A stretch of DNA of 5,474 bases, taken from positions 12,001-17,474 of the forward strand of contig PKZN01000161.1 of NCBI GenBank assembly GCA_003133075.1, read 5' to 3'. Source of the stretch: Acidimicrobiaceae bacterium. Its GTDB lineage: Bacteria; Actinomycetota; Acidimicrobiia; Acidimicrobiales; RAAP-2. Below, piece after piece: positions 1 through 5,474 of this stretch. A program made the position numbers and the translations under genes. Under the pieces are notes generated by a model. It had not been told where the DNA came from. It saw only the letters and a list, made by a program, of their open reading frames with translations, and did no database searches. The number at the start of each line of letters is the position of its first letter. The first letter of the stretch is position 1.

Positions 1-317
1 GTCCGTGGCACGTCCAGCATCTTGGTATCGCGCAGCGGATGACCGGTGTCCGTTGACTCGAGCAGCGCGAGTTCGTCGCCGTGGGCTTCGATGATGTCGG
101 CCACGCGCAGGAGTATTCGTCCCCGCTCGCTCGCCGTCTGTCCCGACCACGCCGGAAAGGCGCGCTGTGCGGCGGCGACCGCGAGGTCGATGTCTCGTTC
201 ACGACCTTCCGCGACCACCGCCAGCAACGAACCATCGTGGGGATTGAGGACGTCAAGGGTCGCACCATCCGCGGCGTCTACGAATGCGCCGTCAATGTAC
301 AACCCGCGGGCTAACAC
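1..317 (-). CDS. pnpE: Aldehyde dehydrogenase, N-terminal part; probable 4-hydroxymuconic semialdehyde dehydrogenase (PnpE/HapE type)
   Basis: This gene runs off the left edge; about 105 N-terminal residues are visible. From the GTG at 317 the protein begins MLARGLYIDGAFVDAADG and continues with VLNPHDGSLLAVV, AAAQRAFPAW, RGRILLRVADIIEAHGDELA and STDTGHPLRDT. This is the standard opening of the NAD(P)-dependent aldehyde dehydrogenase superfamily. The glycine-rich cofactor motif, catalytic Cys and general-base Glu lie outside the window, so activity cannot be judged. The frame is open upstream to about 365, but the GTG at 317 places the 'YIDGAFV' strand at the usual distance from the N-terminus and leaves 7 bases after the preceding stop. 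TTG at 302 is a less likely start. The family call is secure. The specific substrate, oxidised to maleylacetate, is inferred from its position directly after the two dioxygenase subunits, as in pnpCDE and hapCDE clusters. Confidence 0.85.
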   Translation of the reverse strand, partial: MLARGLYIDGAFVDAADGATLDVLNPHDGSLLAVVAEGRERDIDLAVAAAQRAFPAWSGQTASERGRILLRVADIIEAHGDELALLESTDTGHPLRDTKMLDVPR

Positions 318-324
318 GTCGAGC

Positions 325-1311
325 TCAGAACTTGACCGGGACGACCGATGCTTCACCACGCGCGATCATGTCCGGAATCGCGGGAGAGTTGTTCTCCCAT
401 ACGAGCAGCATTGATCGCTTGGGCGAGTAACCACGGTGTCGAATGTCGGCGGGCATCGAGGCGCAGTCCCCCGCCTTCATCACCACCTTGGCTCGCGGGG
501 TACCGGTCTTTAAGTCCTCGACCTCCCAGATGATCTCGTCGCTCAGTTGGATGAACCATTCGACTCGGTCGTTGCCGTGGATGATCGGAAGGATGAACTC
601 CTCGGTGGTCGGGCAGTAGAGGCTGTCTTTGCACACCGACACGACCGACGGGTTCCACGTCACGTCGCTGCGCGAGAGGTAGGCGAAGAAGTTATACGCC
701 GAGACCTCGTTCTCGTACCCGGGCTCCACCTCGACGAGTGGCGCACTCTGGTCAACGTCGTGGAAGGCGCGATTGACGGGATAGCCCGAGTCGTCGGTCC
801 GAATTGGCTCGTCGCCGGGAATGCCCACCATTCGATTGGCGGTGACACGGGTTCTCGTGACCGCGGCGTCGTTGTTGCCCAGTTTGGCCCCGTAGGCCGA
901 ACCAGTCTCCATGGGAGCCGCGAAGGGGTCGAAGCTCGCATTCGTCCAGTCGCTCAACATCGCGGTAAACGTCGCCTTGATCTCGTCGTGGGGGAAGTTC
1001 TCCATGTGATCGAGTTCCGCTTTGCGGTACGCCTCATTGAATCGACCCGCGAACAGGTCGACGTTGCCGTAGTGGTTCGTCGTGCCCAGCACCGCGTCAA
1101 AGTTGACCGTGCCGTAGAAGAAGTTCCAGGCGACGTCTCGCATGAGGGCTTTCAAAAACGGCTCGGCGGCGGTCACGTGGGTTCCCGAGGGCCACGTGAC
1201 GTGCACGAAGTGCTCGTCACGTGAAAAGTTAAATTCGCCAATAGAGAACGGCTTGTACCCGTGCTCATTAGCCTCACCGGTAAGGACAGTTACTTCGCTC
1301 ACTTCAGTCAT
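325..1311 (-). CDS. pnpD: Hydroquinone 1,2-dioxygenase, large (iron-binding) subunit, PnpD/HapD type
   Basis: The 328-residue protein is predicted to cleave the ring of hydroquinone (1,4-dihydroxybenzene) next to a hydroxyl group, giving 4-hydroxymuconic semialdehyde, in complex with the small subunit encoded just upstream. It has no signal peptide or membrane segment and should be cytoplasmic. The C-terminal third is a cupin-like barrel: IIHGNDRVEWFIQLSDE at 243-259, an acidic strand IIWEVEDL at 260-267, GDCASMPADIRHRG at 281-294, then MLLVWEN at 301-307. His245/Asn247, Glu251 and His292 occupy the metal-ligand positions. From memory, the ligands reported in solved structures are Asn258/Glu262/His303 in WBC-3 PnpD and His258/Glu264/His305 in the Sphingomonas TTNP3 enzyme; the Glu-to-His distance of 41 residues is the same here. 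The N-terminal 220 residues show no motif I can name. The start is set by AAGGAG at 1318-1323, six bases before the ATG, 16 bases after the upstream stop. A substituted-hydroquinone substrate is possible. Confidence 0.85.
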   Translation of the reverse strand: MTEVSEVTVLTGEANEHGYKPFSIGEFNFSRDEHFVHVTWPSGTHVTAAEPFLKALMRDVAWNFFYGTVNFDAVLGTTNHYGNVDLFAGRFNEAYRKAELDHMENFPHDEIKATFTAMLSDWTNASFDPFAAPMETGSAYGAKLGNNDAAVTRTRVTANRMVGIPGDEPIRTDDSGYPVNRAFHDVDQSAPLVEVEPGYENEVSAYNFFAYLSRSDVTWNPSVVSVCKDSLYCPTTEEFILPIIHGNDRVEWFIQLSDEIIWEVEDLKTGTPRAKVVMKAGDCASMPADIRHRGYSPKRSMLLVWENNSPAIPDMIARGEASVVPVKF

Positions 1312-1317
1312 GATGAT

Positions 1318-1323
1318 CTCCTT
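1318..1323 (-). promoter_or_regulatory. Ribosome binding site of the large dioxygenase subunit
   Basis: On the minus strand this reads AAGGAG, six bases before the ATG at 1311. It occupies most of the 16-base gap between the two dioxygenase genes and supports separate, strong initiation of the large subunit. Confidence 0.85.
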
Positions 1324-1327
1324 TTCC

Positions 1328-1825
1328 TTAGTACTTCTGACAGATTTCGGCCCAGCGCTCTATGGTGTCGGGCCCGAGAATGGTTTGCAGCAGTACAACA
1401 GATGGCGAACTGGCGCTCATTCGATAGCAACGACCAGCCGGTAACAAGGTCATGTGGCCGTGACCGGCGGTGACGCGACCCATCTTCTTCCCCTCGGGCT
1501 CACCGGGGAGCGCCCGTGAACCCGAGGCACTCGGGTCGACGAGGGACGCAGATGGATCAATGAGATCGATGACGACTTCGCCGTCGACGACGAGCGCGAA
1601 CTCGTCGTGGGGCGTCACGCGCCATTCGGACACGCCCTCGGCTCTGATGCACTCCACGACGTACTCGAGATTCTTCCCGATCGCCACCTTCTCCCACGGC
1701 TTCGACCGGTTCGCCACGTCAAACATGTTTGAGAAGACGTAGTTCTTCGGATCGTCGTTGATGACTTCAACGCCACCCTTCGTGAAGTTGGCGAGACTTC
1801 CGTACACGGTCTGATATTCAGCCAT
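1328..1825 (-). CDS. pnpC: Hydroquinone 1,2-dioxygenase, small subunit, PnpC/HapC type
   Basis: The 165-residue protein is the expected partner of the large subunit encoded next; the family's small subunits are about 17-19 kDa. Recognisable stretches are DDPKNYVFSNMFDVANRSKP (24-43), EKVAIGKNLEYVVECIRAEG (45-64), HDEFALVVDGEV (73-84), KKMGRVTAGHGHMTLLPAG (113-131) and LLQTILGPDTIERWAEIC (145-162). These form a cupin-like fold. In characterised two-subunit enzymes the metal sits in the large subunit, so this chain is thought to be structural or to help shape the active site. I chose the ATG at 1825 because AGGAG lies seven bases upstream; extending to the ATG at 1909 would add 28 basic residues unlike the family and would absorb that site. 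Residues 88-101 hold a duplicated heptad L[I/V]DPSAS in what looks like a loop. The assignment rests on motif memory plus gene order. Confidence 0.83.
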   Translation of the reverse strand: MAEYQTVYGSLANFTKGGVEVINDDPKNYVFSNMFDVANRSKPWEKVAIGKNLEYVVECIRAEGVSEWRVTPHDEFALVVDGEVVIDLIDPSASLVDPSASGSRALPGEPEGKKMGRVTAGHGHMTLLPAGRCYRMSASSPSVVLLQTILGPDTIERWAEICQKY

Positions 1826-1832
1826 ACTTTTT

Positions 1833-1837
1833 CTCCT
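1833..1837 (-). promoter_or_regulatory. Strong ribosome binding site of the small dioxygenase subunit
   Basis: AGGAG within the minus-strand stretch GGAAAAAGGAGAAAAAGT lies seven bases before the ATG at 1825. It is stronger than the sites in the transporter block and decides the start of this gene against the upstream in-frame ATG at 1909. The A-rich surroundings favour an unstructured initiation region. Confidence 0.88.
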
Positions 1838-1880
1838 TTTTCCGATATACGACACTGCGAATAGAGGTACCCAGCGTGAT

Positions 1881-1910
1881 GGTGCGAGGCGTCGTCGTTG
1901 ACACCTCACC
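1881..1910 (-). terminator. GC-rich hairpin in the spacer (attenuator, processing or partial termination element)
   Basis: Read on the minus strand, GAGGTGTC (1907-1900) pairs with GACGCCTC (1893-1886) around a six-base loop AACGAC: eight pairs, one of them G-U. Allowing a two-base bulge at 1884-1885, GGT (1910-1908) pairs with ACC (1883-1881) and lengthens the stem to 11 pairs. No T-run follows, so it is not a classic intrinsic terminator. It may stabilise the 3' end of the transporter message or lower read-through, but this is inference; the label 'terminator' is only the nearest type. Confidence 0.4.
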
Positions 1911-1956
1911 TCGAGGACACGTCATGGCGAAAACGTAGTTCGGGGGCACGATCTGG

Positions 1957-2988
1957 CTACTCCCCTGACTCTACGGTTGCCGAGACGCTGACCCGATGGC
2001 GAAGGGGCACGAGCGAGCGTCGGTTGCGCGGATCGACCGTGCCCCACACGCCGCGCGGCAGCCAGAGTGTGACCGCCACGGCCACGGCCCCGAGGATGAT
2101 CAGATACCACGCGCCATTCGCCGCCAACCATTGCTGCAGGGCGAAAAAGACGATGGCGCCGACGATGGGACCTTCGAAGGTCCCCATGCCCCCCACGAGG
2201 ACCATGAAGATCATGAACGCCGAATACTGCACGCTAAACGATGAGTTCGGTTGCACTTCTAAGTTCGAGAGGATGAGCAACACGCCCGCGCCCGCGCAAA
2301 TCGTCGCTGAGAGCACGTAGGCGATTCGTTTCGTCCGCATCACGTTCACGCCGGTCGCTTCCGCGGCGAGTTCGTCGTCCCGGATGGACATGAGCGCCAA
2401 ACCAACACGACTACGCAGTAACAGCGCCACGGAGGCCAGCGAGATCAGCACGATCGCGAGACCAACCCAGTACGTGACGTCACCTGCGGTGTTTGGGCTG
2501 AAGCGGTTGAGGTCGTTCAGTGACGCCCCCGCGCCACCCCCCAGACTCTCGATCTGCGCCACCACTAGCAGACAGACCTCGGCGATGACCCACGTGCCAA
2601 TGGCGAAGAAGCTGCCGCGGAGACGAAACGCGAGATAGGAGATCGGAATGCTGAGCACGCCACAGAACGCAATGGCGATGGGCGCCGCCCACCAAGAAAG
2701 TACGCCGTGGAGGGAAAGGTAGAGGACCGCGTAGGAAGCAATGCCCAAGTACGCCTGTTGACCGATGCTGACCATGCCCCCGTAACCGGCGAGCACGTTC
2801 CAGCCGATCGCCAGGATGAGGAAGGAAAAGAACTGCGTGAGTTGATTGATCGATGACTCGCCGACGAACGCGGGGAGCACGACGAGCACCGCCGCAACGA
2901 CGGCTCCGATCCCCAGAGCGCCGAGGGAGTTGCGCGAATATCGCTTCACCGTCCGGTTCGTCATCACCGGGGCCTCGAGCGTGCTCAT
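1957..2988 (-). CDS. livM: ABC importer permease, LivM type (branched-chain amino acid / HAAT family)
   Basis: The 343-residue integral membrane protein is the second permease of the importer. It has about eight to nine hydrophobic segments (roughly 24-42, 50-68, 72-93, 100-120, 127-145, 173-191, 224-243, 255-285, 294-311). Diagnostic LivM stretches are AIGWNVLAGYGGMVSIGQQA (60-79), LRGSFFAIGTWVIAEV (123-138), the cytoplasmic ATPase-contact loop SIRDDELAAEATGVN (201-215) followed by KRIAYVLSA, and VLVGGMGTFEGPIVGAIVF (263-281). The C-terminal 30 residues are basic and probably cytoplasmic. The ATG at 2988 overlaps the previous stop as ATGA. A second ATG at 2964 (residue 9) has GAGG eight bases before it and could also serve. 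The substrate cannot be read from the sequence; Liv-type importers also carry aromatic acids in some bacteria, and the downstream genes suggest that here. Confidence 0.93.
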   Translation of the reverse strand: MSTLEAPVMTNRTVKRYSRNSLGALGIGAVVAAVLVVLPAFVGESSINQLTQFFSFLILAIGWNVLAGYGGMVSIGQQAYLGIASYAVLYLSLHGVLSWWAAPIAIAFCGVLSIPISYLAFRLRGSFFAIGTWVIAEVCLLVVAQIESLGGGAGASLNDLNRFSPNTAGDVTYWVGLAIVLISLASVALLLRSRVGLALMSIRDDELAAEATGVNVMRTKRIAYVLSATICAGAGVLLILSNLEVQPNSSFSVQYSAFMIFMVLVGGMGTFEGPIVGAIVFFALQQWLAANGAWYLIILGAVAVAVTLWLPRGVWGTVDPRNRRSLVPLRHRVSVSATVESGE

Positions 2989-3857
2989 AAGGCCGCATTT
3001 CGCGCCGCAAGAATCCCCTGCGGCCGATACGCCAAGACCGCAAGAAACACGAGGTGCCCAGCCAATATGCCGTCAGCGGGATTGATCTGACTGCCCACGG
3101 TTTGGGCCACGCCGAGGATCAGTCCGCCCAGCAGCGTCCCCCACAAACTGCCCAGTCCCCCGATAATCACCGCTTCAAAGGCGAAGATGAGGTCGTTGGA
3201 CCCCGACGTCGGAGTAAAGGACGTCCGCATGGCGAGGAAGAGACCTCCGACCGCGACGGTGGCGAGGGCGATGGCGGTAGCGAGCGCTCGGACGCGACGG
3301 GGATTCACGCCACTCAAGGCGGCCGCTCGCGGGTTGTCCGCCGTCGCTCTCAGCAGTCGTCCGGGTTGTGTACGGCTGAGGAAGAGCTGTAGGCCCGAGA
3401 TCAAGGCGACCGCCACCACGAAGACGATGACCTCGAGTCGGCCGAGGTAGAGGGTATTGGTGATCTTCCAGCTTTGATACGAGAGTGGACCGAGGAACAG
3501 GCTGTCGTTGTTGGCGCCGAAGCCCTGTTGCAGCGCGCTCTCAATGAAGATGCTGAGGCCGAAAGTCACCAGGAGTGGTGAGAGTTCGCCCGCGCCGAGC
3601 GCGCGATCGAGAATGAAGTGTTGCAAGAAGAATCCAACCACCGCCGCCATGGGGACGACCGCGGCGAACGTCCACAGCGGCGTGCCGCCGGCGTGTTCGA
3701 CGAGCACGTACGCGGCGTAGGCCGCGAGGACGGAAAAGTCACCGTGGGCCAGGTTCACGAAGCGCATGACGCCAAACATCAGCGAAAGACCGACCGAGAA
3801 GAGCGCGTACAGCCCGCCCAGCAGGAGGCCCTGCACCACGGCGTTCGTCCACACCAT
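2985..3857 (-). CDS. livH: ABC importer permease, LivH type (branched-chain amino acid / HAAT family)
   Basis: The 290-residue integral membrane protein forms the transmembrane channel together with the LivM-type permease. Family stretches are VVQGLLLGGLYALFSVGLSL (7-26), FGVMRFVNLAHGDFSVLAAY (28-47), the cytoplasmic coupling loop LLRATADNPRAAALSGVNPR (168-187), which contacts an ATPase subunit, and AFEAVIIGGLGSLWGTLLGG (226-245). About eight hydrophobic segments are visible and the length is ordinary for LivH. The ATG at 3857 shares one base with the preceding stop (TGATG), and GGAGAG at 3864-3869 provides a ribosome binding site about six bases upstream. The downstream end overlaps the LivM start by four bases. 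Nothing looks damaged. Confidence 0.94.
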   Translation of the reverse strand: MVWTNAVVQGLLLGGLYALFSVGLSLMFGVMRFVNLAHGDFSVLAAYAAYVLVEHAGGTPLWTFAAVVPMAAVVGFFLQHFILDRALGAGELSPLLVTFGLSIFIESALQQGFGANNDSLFLGPLSYQSWKITNTLYLGRLEVIVFVVAVALISGLQLFLSRTQPGRLLRATADNPRAAALSGVNPRRVRALATAIALATVAVGGLFLAMRTSFTPTSGSNDLIFAFEAVIIGGLGSLWGTLLGGLILGVAQTVGSQINPADGILAGHLVFLAVLAYRPQGILAARNAAL

Positions 3858-4585
3858 CAGGATCTCTCCGACTTGTGGGCGGATTCACCGTCGCCGAAGT
3901 AGGCGGTGATCATCTGACTTTGGCTGAGCGAGTCGGGTGATCCCGTCAAGACGACTCGACCATCGAGAAGACATAACACCTGGCTCGCGACGCCCAGGGC
4001 TTCGGTGAGGTCCTGCTCGACCAACAGCAGCGTCGTACCTTCGTTCGCTACCGCTCGAAGACCGCCGTAGAGATCGCGCACGATGACAGGAGCGAGTCCC
4101 AAGCTCACCTCGTCGAGGAGCAACAGTGCAGGATTCGACATGAGGGCCCGACCAATGGCGACCGCCTGTTGCTCCCCACCCGATAGCTGTCCACCACGAC
4201 TACGGCGACGTTCTTTGATAAAGGGGAACAGGTCGTAGACCGCGTCCAGCGACCAGGAACCTTGCCGGCGCGTTGAACCGCCCACGAGCAGATTCTCTTC
4301 CACCGTGAGCGACGCGAACAGGTGCCGGCCCTCGGGGACAAGGGCGATGCCCTTTCTGACGCGTTGGAAGGGATCGAGATGGGTTATATCGACGTCGTTG
4401 AAAAAGATCCGGCCGTTGGACGGCTTCAACTCGCCGGAGATGAGCGAGAGGAGAGTCGATTTTCCCGCGCCATTCGCCCCGAGGACTGCCAGGATGTCGC
4501 CCTCGTCGAGGCTGAGGCTCATCTCTTCCAGCGCTCGCAGGTGGCCGTAGTTGGCCGTCACGCCCTCCAAACGAAGCATCGTCAT
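3857..4585 (-). CDS. livF: ABC importer ATP-binding protein, LivF type
   Basis: The 242-residue cytoplasmic ATPase is one of two that power the importer. It shows Walker A GANGAGKST at 36-44, the LivF-typical LVPEGRHLF at 82-90 following the Q-loop region, an intact signature LSGGEQQ at 134-140, Walker B LLLLDEV at 154-160 with catalytic Glu159, and SLGLAP as D-loop. The position of the switch histidine is occupied by Gln191 in LLVEQDL, as is usual for LivF proteins (VEQN is the common form). The ATG at 4585 overlaps the LivG stop as ATGA. No clear ribosome binding site precedes it, so translation is probably coupled. A second ATG at 4579 (residue 3) is possible. The C-terminal tail GDGESAHKSERS is short and hydrophilic. 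Confidence 0.94.
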   Translation of the reverse strand: MTMLRLEGVTANYGHLRALEEMSLSLDEGDILAVLGANGAGKSTLLSLISGELKPSNGRIFFNDVDITHLDPFQRVRKGIALVPEGRHLFASLTVEENLLVGGSTRRQGSWSLDAVYDLFPFIKERRRSRGGQLSGGEQQAVAIGRALMSNPALLLLDEVSLGLAPVIVRDLYGGLRAVANEGTTLLLVEQDLTEALGVASQVLCLLDGRVVLTGSPDSLSQSQMITAYFGDGESAHKSERS

Positions 4586-5343
4586 GAGGCGGTACTCATG
4601 AAGGCCGGACTGCCGAAATAACTTTCGATCACCGCCGGGTGCGCAAGCACTTCAGCGGGGCTCCCTTCGGCGATCAAATGTCCGCCGCTCAGACACACGA
4701 TGCGGTCGGCGGTCGCATTGAGGGCTCGAATGACGTGCTCCACCCACAAGAACGAGATACCACTGTCGCGCAACGACAAGACGATCTCAATGAGTTGACC
4801 CACTTCCGCATTGTTAAGACCTCCCGCGACTTCATCGAGCAACACCAGCGCGGGATCGAGCGCCACCGCCCGAGCCATCTCGAGTCGTTTTCGGTCCAAC
4901 AGCCTCAAGTCGCCGCCGATCTCATTGACCAGTTTGAGGAGACCGCATCGTTCGAGTGCGAAAATCGCACGTTCGTGAGCCTCGCTCATCGACACGCTCT
5001 GAGATTGCTGGACGGCCAAGAGCGTGTGTTCGAACACGGTGAGTTTGTCAAAGGGCCGGGGAATCTGAAACGTTCGTCCAATGCCGAGTCGGGCCCGTTT
5101 CGCCATGGCGACCGACGTGACGTCTCGGCCCTTAAAGACCACCGTGCCACTGTTCGCTTTGACGTTGCCCGAGAAGATGCCAAGCATCGTGGTCTTGCCC
5201 GCTCCGTTGGGGCCAATCATTCCCACGATTGACCCCGCCGGAACGTGGATATCGACGCCATCCGCGATGACGACCGTGCCAATCCGCTTCACGATGTTGT
5301 TGGCTTCAAATAGGTTTTGGGGGCTGGGCGAAGTGTTCGTCAA
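4582..5343 (-). CDS. livG: ABC importer ATP-binding protein, LivG type, with degenerate signature motif
   Basis: From the TTG at 5343 this is a 253-residue cytoplasmic ATPase, a normal LivG length. Walker A GPNGAGKTT is at 44-52, the Q-loop TFQ with Gln93, Walker B ALVLLDEV at 165-172 with Glu171, and the switch His203 in LWVEHVIRAL. The ABC signature is not LSGGQ: LRLLDRKRLEMARA occupies its place at about 146-159, a form I recall in a subgroup of LivG proteins. The frame stays open to an ATG at 5451, but the added 36 residues (MAFVLECQVGLRPAHRHQ...) resemble no LivG and overlap the end of the binding-protein gene in another frame. The TTG forms a TTGA four-base overlap with that gene's stop, matching the other junctions, and AGGTG at 5355-5359 lies 11 bases upstream. 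Confidence 0.9.
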   Translation of the reverse strand: MTNTSPSPQNLFEANNIVKRIGTVVIADGVDIHVPAGSIVGMIGPNGAGKTTMLGIFSGNVKANSGTVVFKGRDVTSVAMAKRARLGIGRTFQIPRPFDKLTVFEHTLLAVQQSQSVSMSEAHERAIFALERCGLLKLVNEIGGDLRLLDRKRLEMARAVALDPALVLLDEVAGGLNNAEVGQLIEIVLSLRDSGISFLWVEHVIRALNATADRIVCLSGGHLIAEGSPAEVLAHPAVIESYFGSPAFMSTAS

Positions 5344-5474
5344 GAAGCTGTGATCACCTGTGGTGTGCTTTCCAGAGGAATGTTGGTGTGTCCGGAGTTG
5401 GTGACGATGAGCAGGTCGTAACCCGACTTGGCACTCGAGGACGAACGCCATTGACCGCCGACCAGGGGCGTCTT
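5340..5474 (-). CDS. livK: Substrate-binding protein of the Liv-type importer, C-terminal 44 residues
   Basis: The gene enters from the right edge and ends with TGA at 5342-5340. The visible reading frame begins KTPLVGGQWR and continues SGYDLLIVTNSGHTNIPLES, ending VITAS. A closing 'GGQW ... YDLLIVTN ... IPLE' pattern is what I expect at the C-terminus of type I periplasmic or lipid-anchored binding proteins of the HAAT family, whose last strand carries a Tyr-Asp-hydrophobic-Val pattern and then an I-P step. Position immediately before livG, the four-base overlap, and the absence of any other binding-protein gene in the window support the call. The ligand-binding residues are outside the window, so the substrate cannot be judged. 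The reading is too short to exclude another protein with confidence. Confidence 0.78.
   Translation of the reverse strand, partial: KTPLVGGQWRSSSSAKSGYDLLIVTNSGHTNIPLESTPQVITAS

Larger units (their letters stand above)
1826..1956 (-). other. 131-base intergenic region between transporter block and dioxygenase genes
   Basis: This is the only sizeable gap in the window. It contains one hairpin (1881-1910) and the ribosome binding site of the small dioxygenase subunit. I see no convincing -35/-10 pair on the minus strand: the TATATC near 1844-1849 has no partner hexamer and would place transcription start inside the ribosome binding site. The region may separate two expression levels within one transcript, or hold a promoter not recognisable by eye. 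Confidence 0.6.

Noticed and set aside
318..324. Possible terminator between the large dioxygenase subunit and the aldehyde dehydrogenase
   Set aside because: The gap is only seven bases, with no room for a hairpin; the genes are evidently co-transcribed.
547..1224. Plus-strand open frame of 225 codons opposite the large dioxygenase subunit
   Set aside because: It mirrors the codon structure of the minus-strand gene, has no recognisable domain, and no ribosome binding site; high-GC genes often leave such open antisense frames.
1844..1849. TATATC on the minus strand as a -10 box for the dioxygenase genes
   Set aside because: There is no -35 partner at 16-18 bases, and the start of transcription would fall inside the ribosome binding site.
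1898..1903. TTGACA on the plus strand, resembling a -35 box
   Set aside because: No -10 hexamer follows at the right distance and there is no plus-strand gene to serve; it lies in the hairpin arm and loop.
1826..1909. 28-residue N-terminal extension of the small dioxygenase subunit to an ATG at 1909
   Set aside because: The added residues are arginine-rich and unlike the family, they run through the strong AGGAG site and the A-rich leader, and the ATG at 1825 is ideally spaced.
4639..5232. Plus-strand open frame of 197 codons opposite livG
   Set aside because: Its residues follow from the complement of the well-supported ATPase gene; no family pattern or initiation signal is visible.
1..5474. 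CRISPR arrays, tRNA or rRNA genes, insertion sequences, phage or defence genes
   Set aside because: No spaced direct repeats, cloverleaf-like segments, transposase motifs or terminal inverted repeats were seen; almost all bases are accounted for by the eight genes.

Overview
The window is a single-direction, tightly packed stretch of a moderately high-GC bacterial genome. Every supported gene lies on the minus strand, so transcription runs from position 5474 towards position 1. Clear purine-rich ribosome binding sites, GTG and TTG starts and dense gene packing mark it as bacterial. The sequence does not fix the phylum. An environmental actinobacterium or proteobacterium would both fit, and I make no firmer claim.

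Upstream block (5474 to 1957): a complete branched-chain-amino-acid-type (HAAT/Liv family) ABC importer, in the order substrate-binding protein (only its last 44 residues are in the window), LivG-type ATPase, LivF-type ATPase, LivH-type permease, LivM-type permease. The four junctions are TTGA, ATGA, TGATG and ATGA overlaps, the signature of a translationally coupled operon. The LivG start is best placed at a TTG at 5343; the longer ATG reading from 5451 would overlap the end of the binding-protein gene.

Spacer (1956 to 1826): 131 bases without a gene, containing a GC-rich hairpin with no T-run and ending in a strong ribosome binding site.

Downstream block (1825 to 1): a small subunit, a large subunit and the N-terminal part of an aldehyde dehydrogenase. 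The first two look like the small and large subunits of a two-subunit, Fe(II)-dependent hydroquinone 1,2-dioxygenase (PnpC/PnpD, HapC/HapD type). The large subunit keeps the cupin motif that supplies the iron ligands (His245/Asn247, Glu251, His292). The order small subunit, large subunit, dehydrogenase matches known 4-nitrophenol and 4-hydroxyacetophenone clusters, where the dehydrogenase oxidises 4-hydroxymuconic semialdehyde to maleylacetate.

Together, the window reads as an aromatic-catabolic operon. The Liv-type importer probably brings in an aromatic precursor, hydroquinone (or a substituted hydroquinone) is cleaved to 4-hydroxymuconic semialdehyde, and the dehydrogenase passes it on to maleylacetate. 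The step that makes hydroquinone and the maleylacetate reductase are not in the window. The link between this particular ring-cleavage enzyme and a Liv-type importer is the most interesting point; the transported substrate is inferred, not shown.
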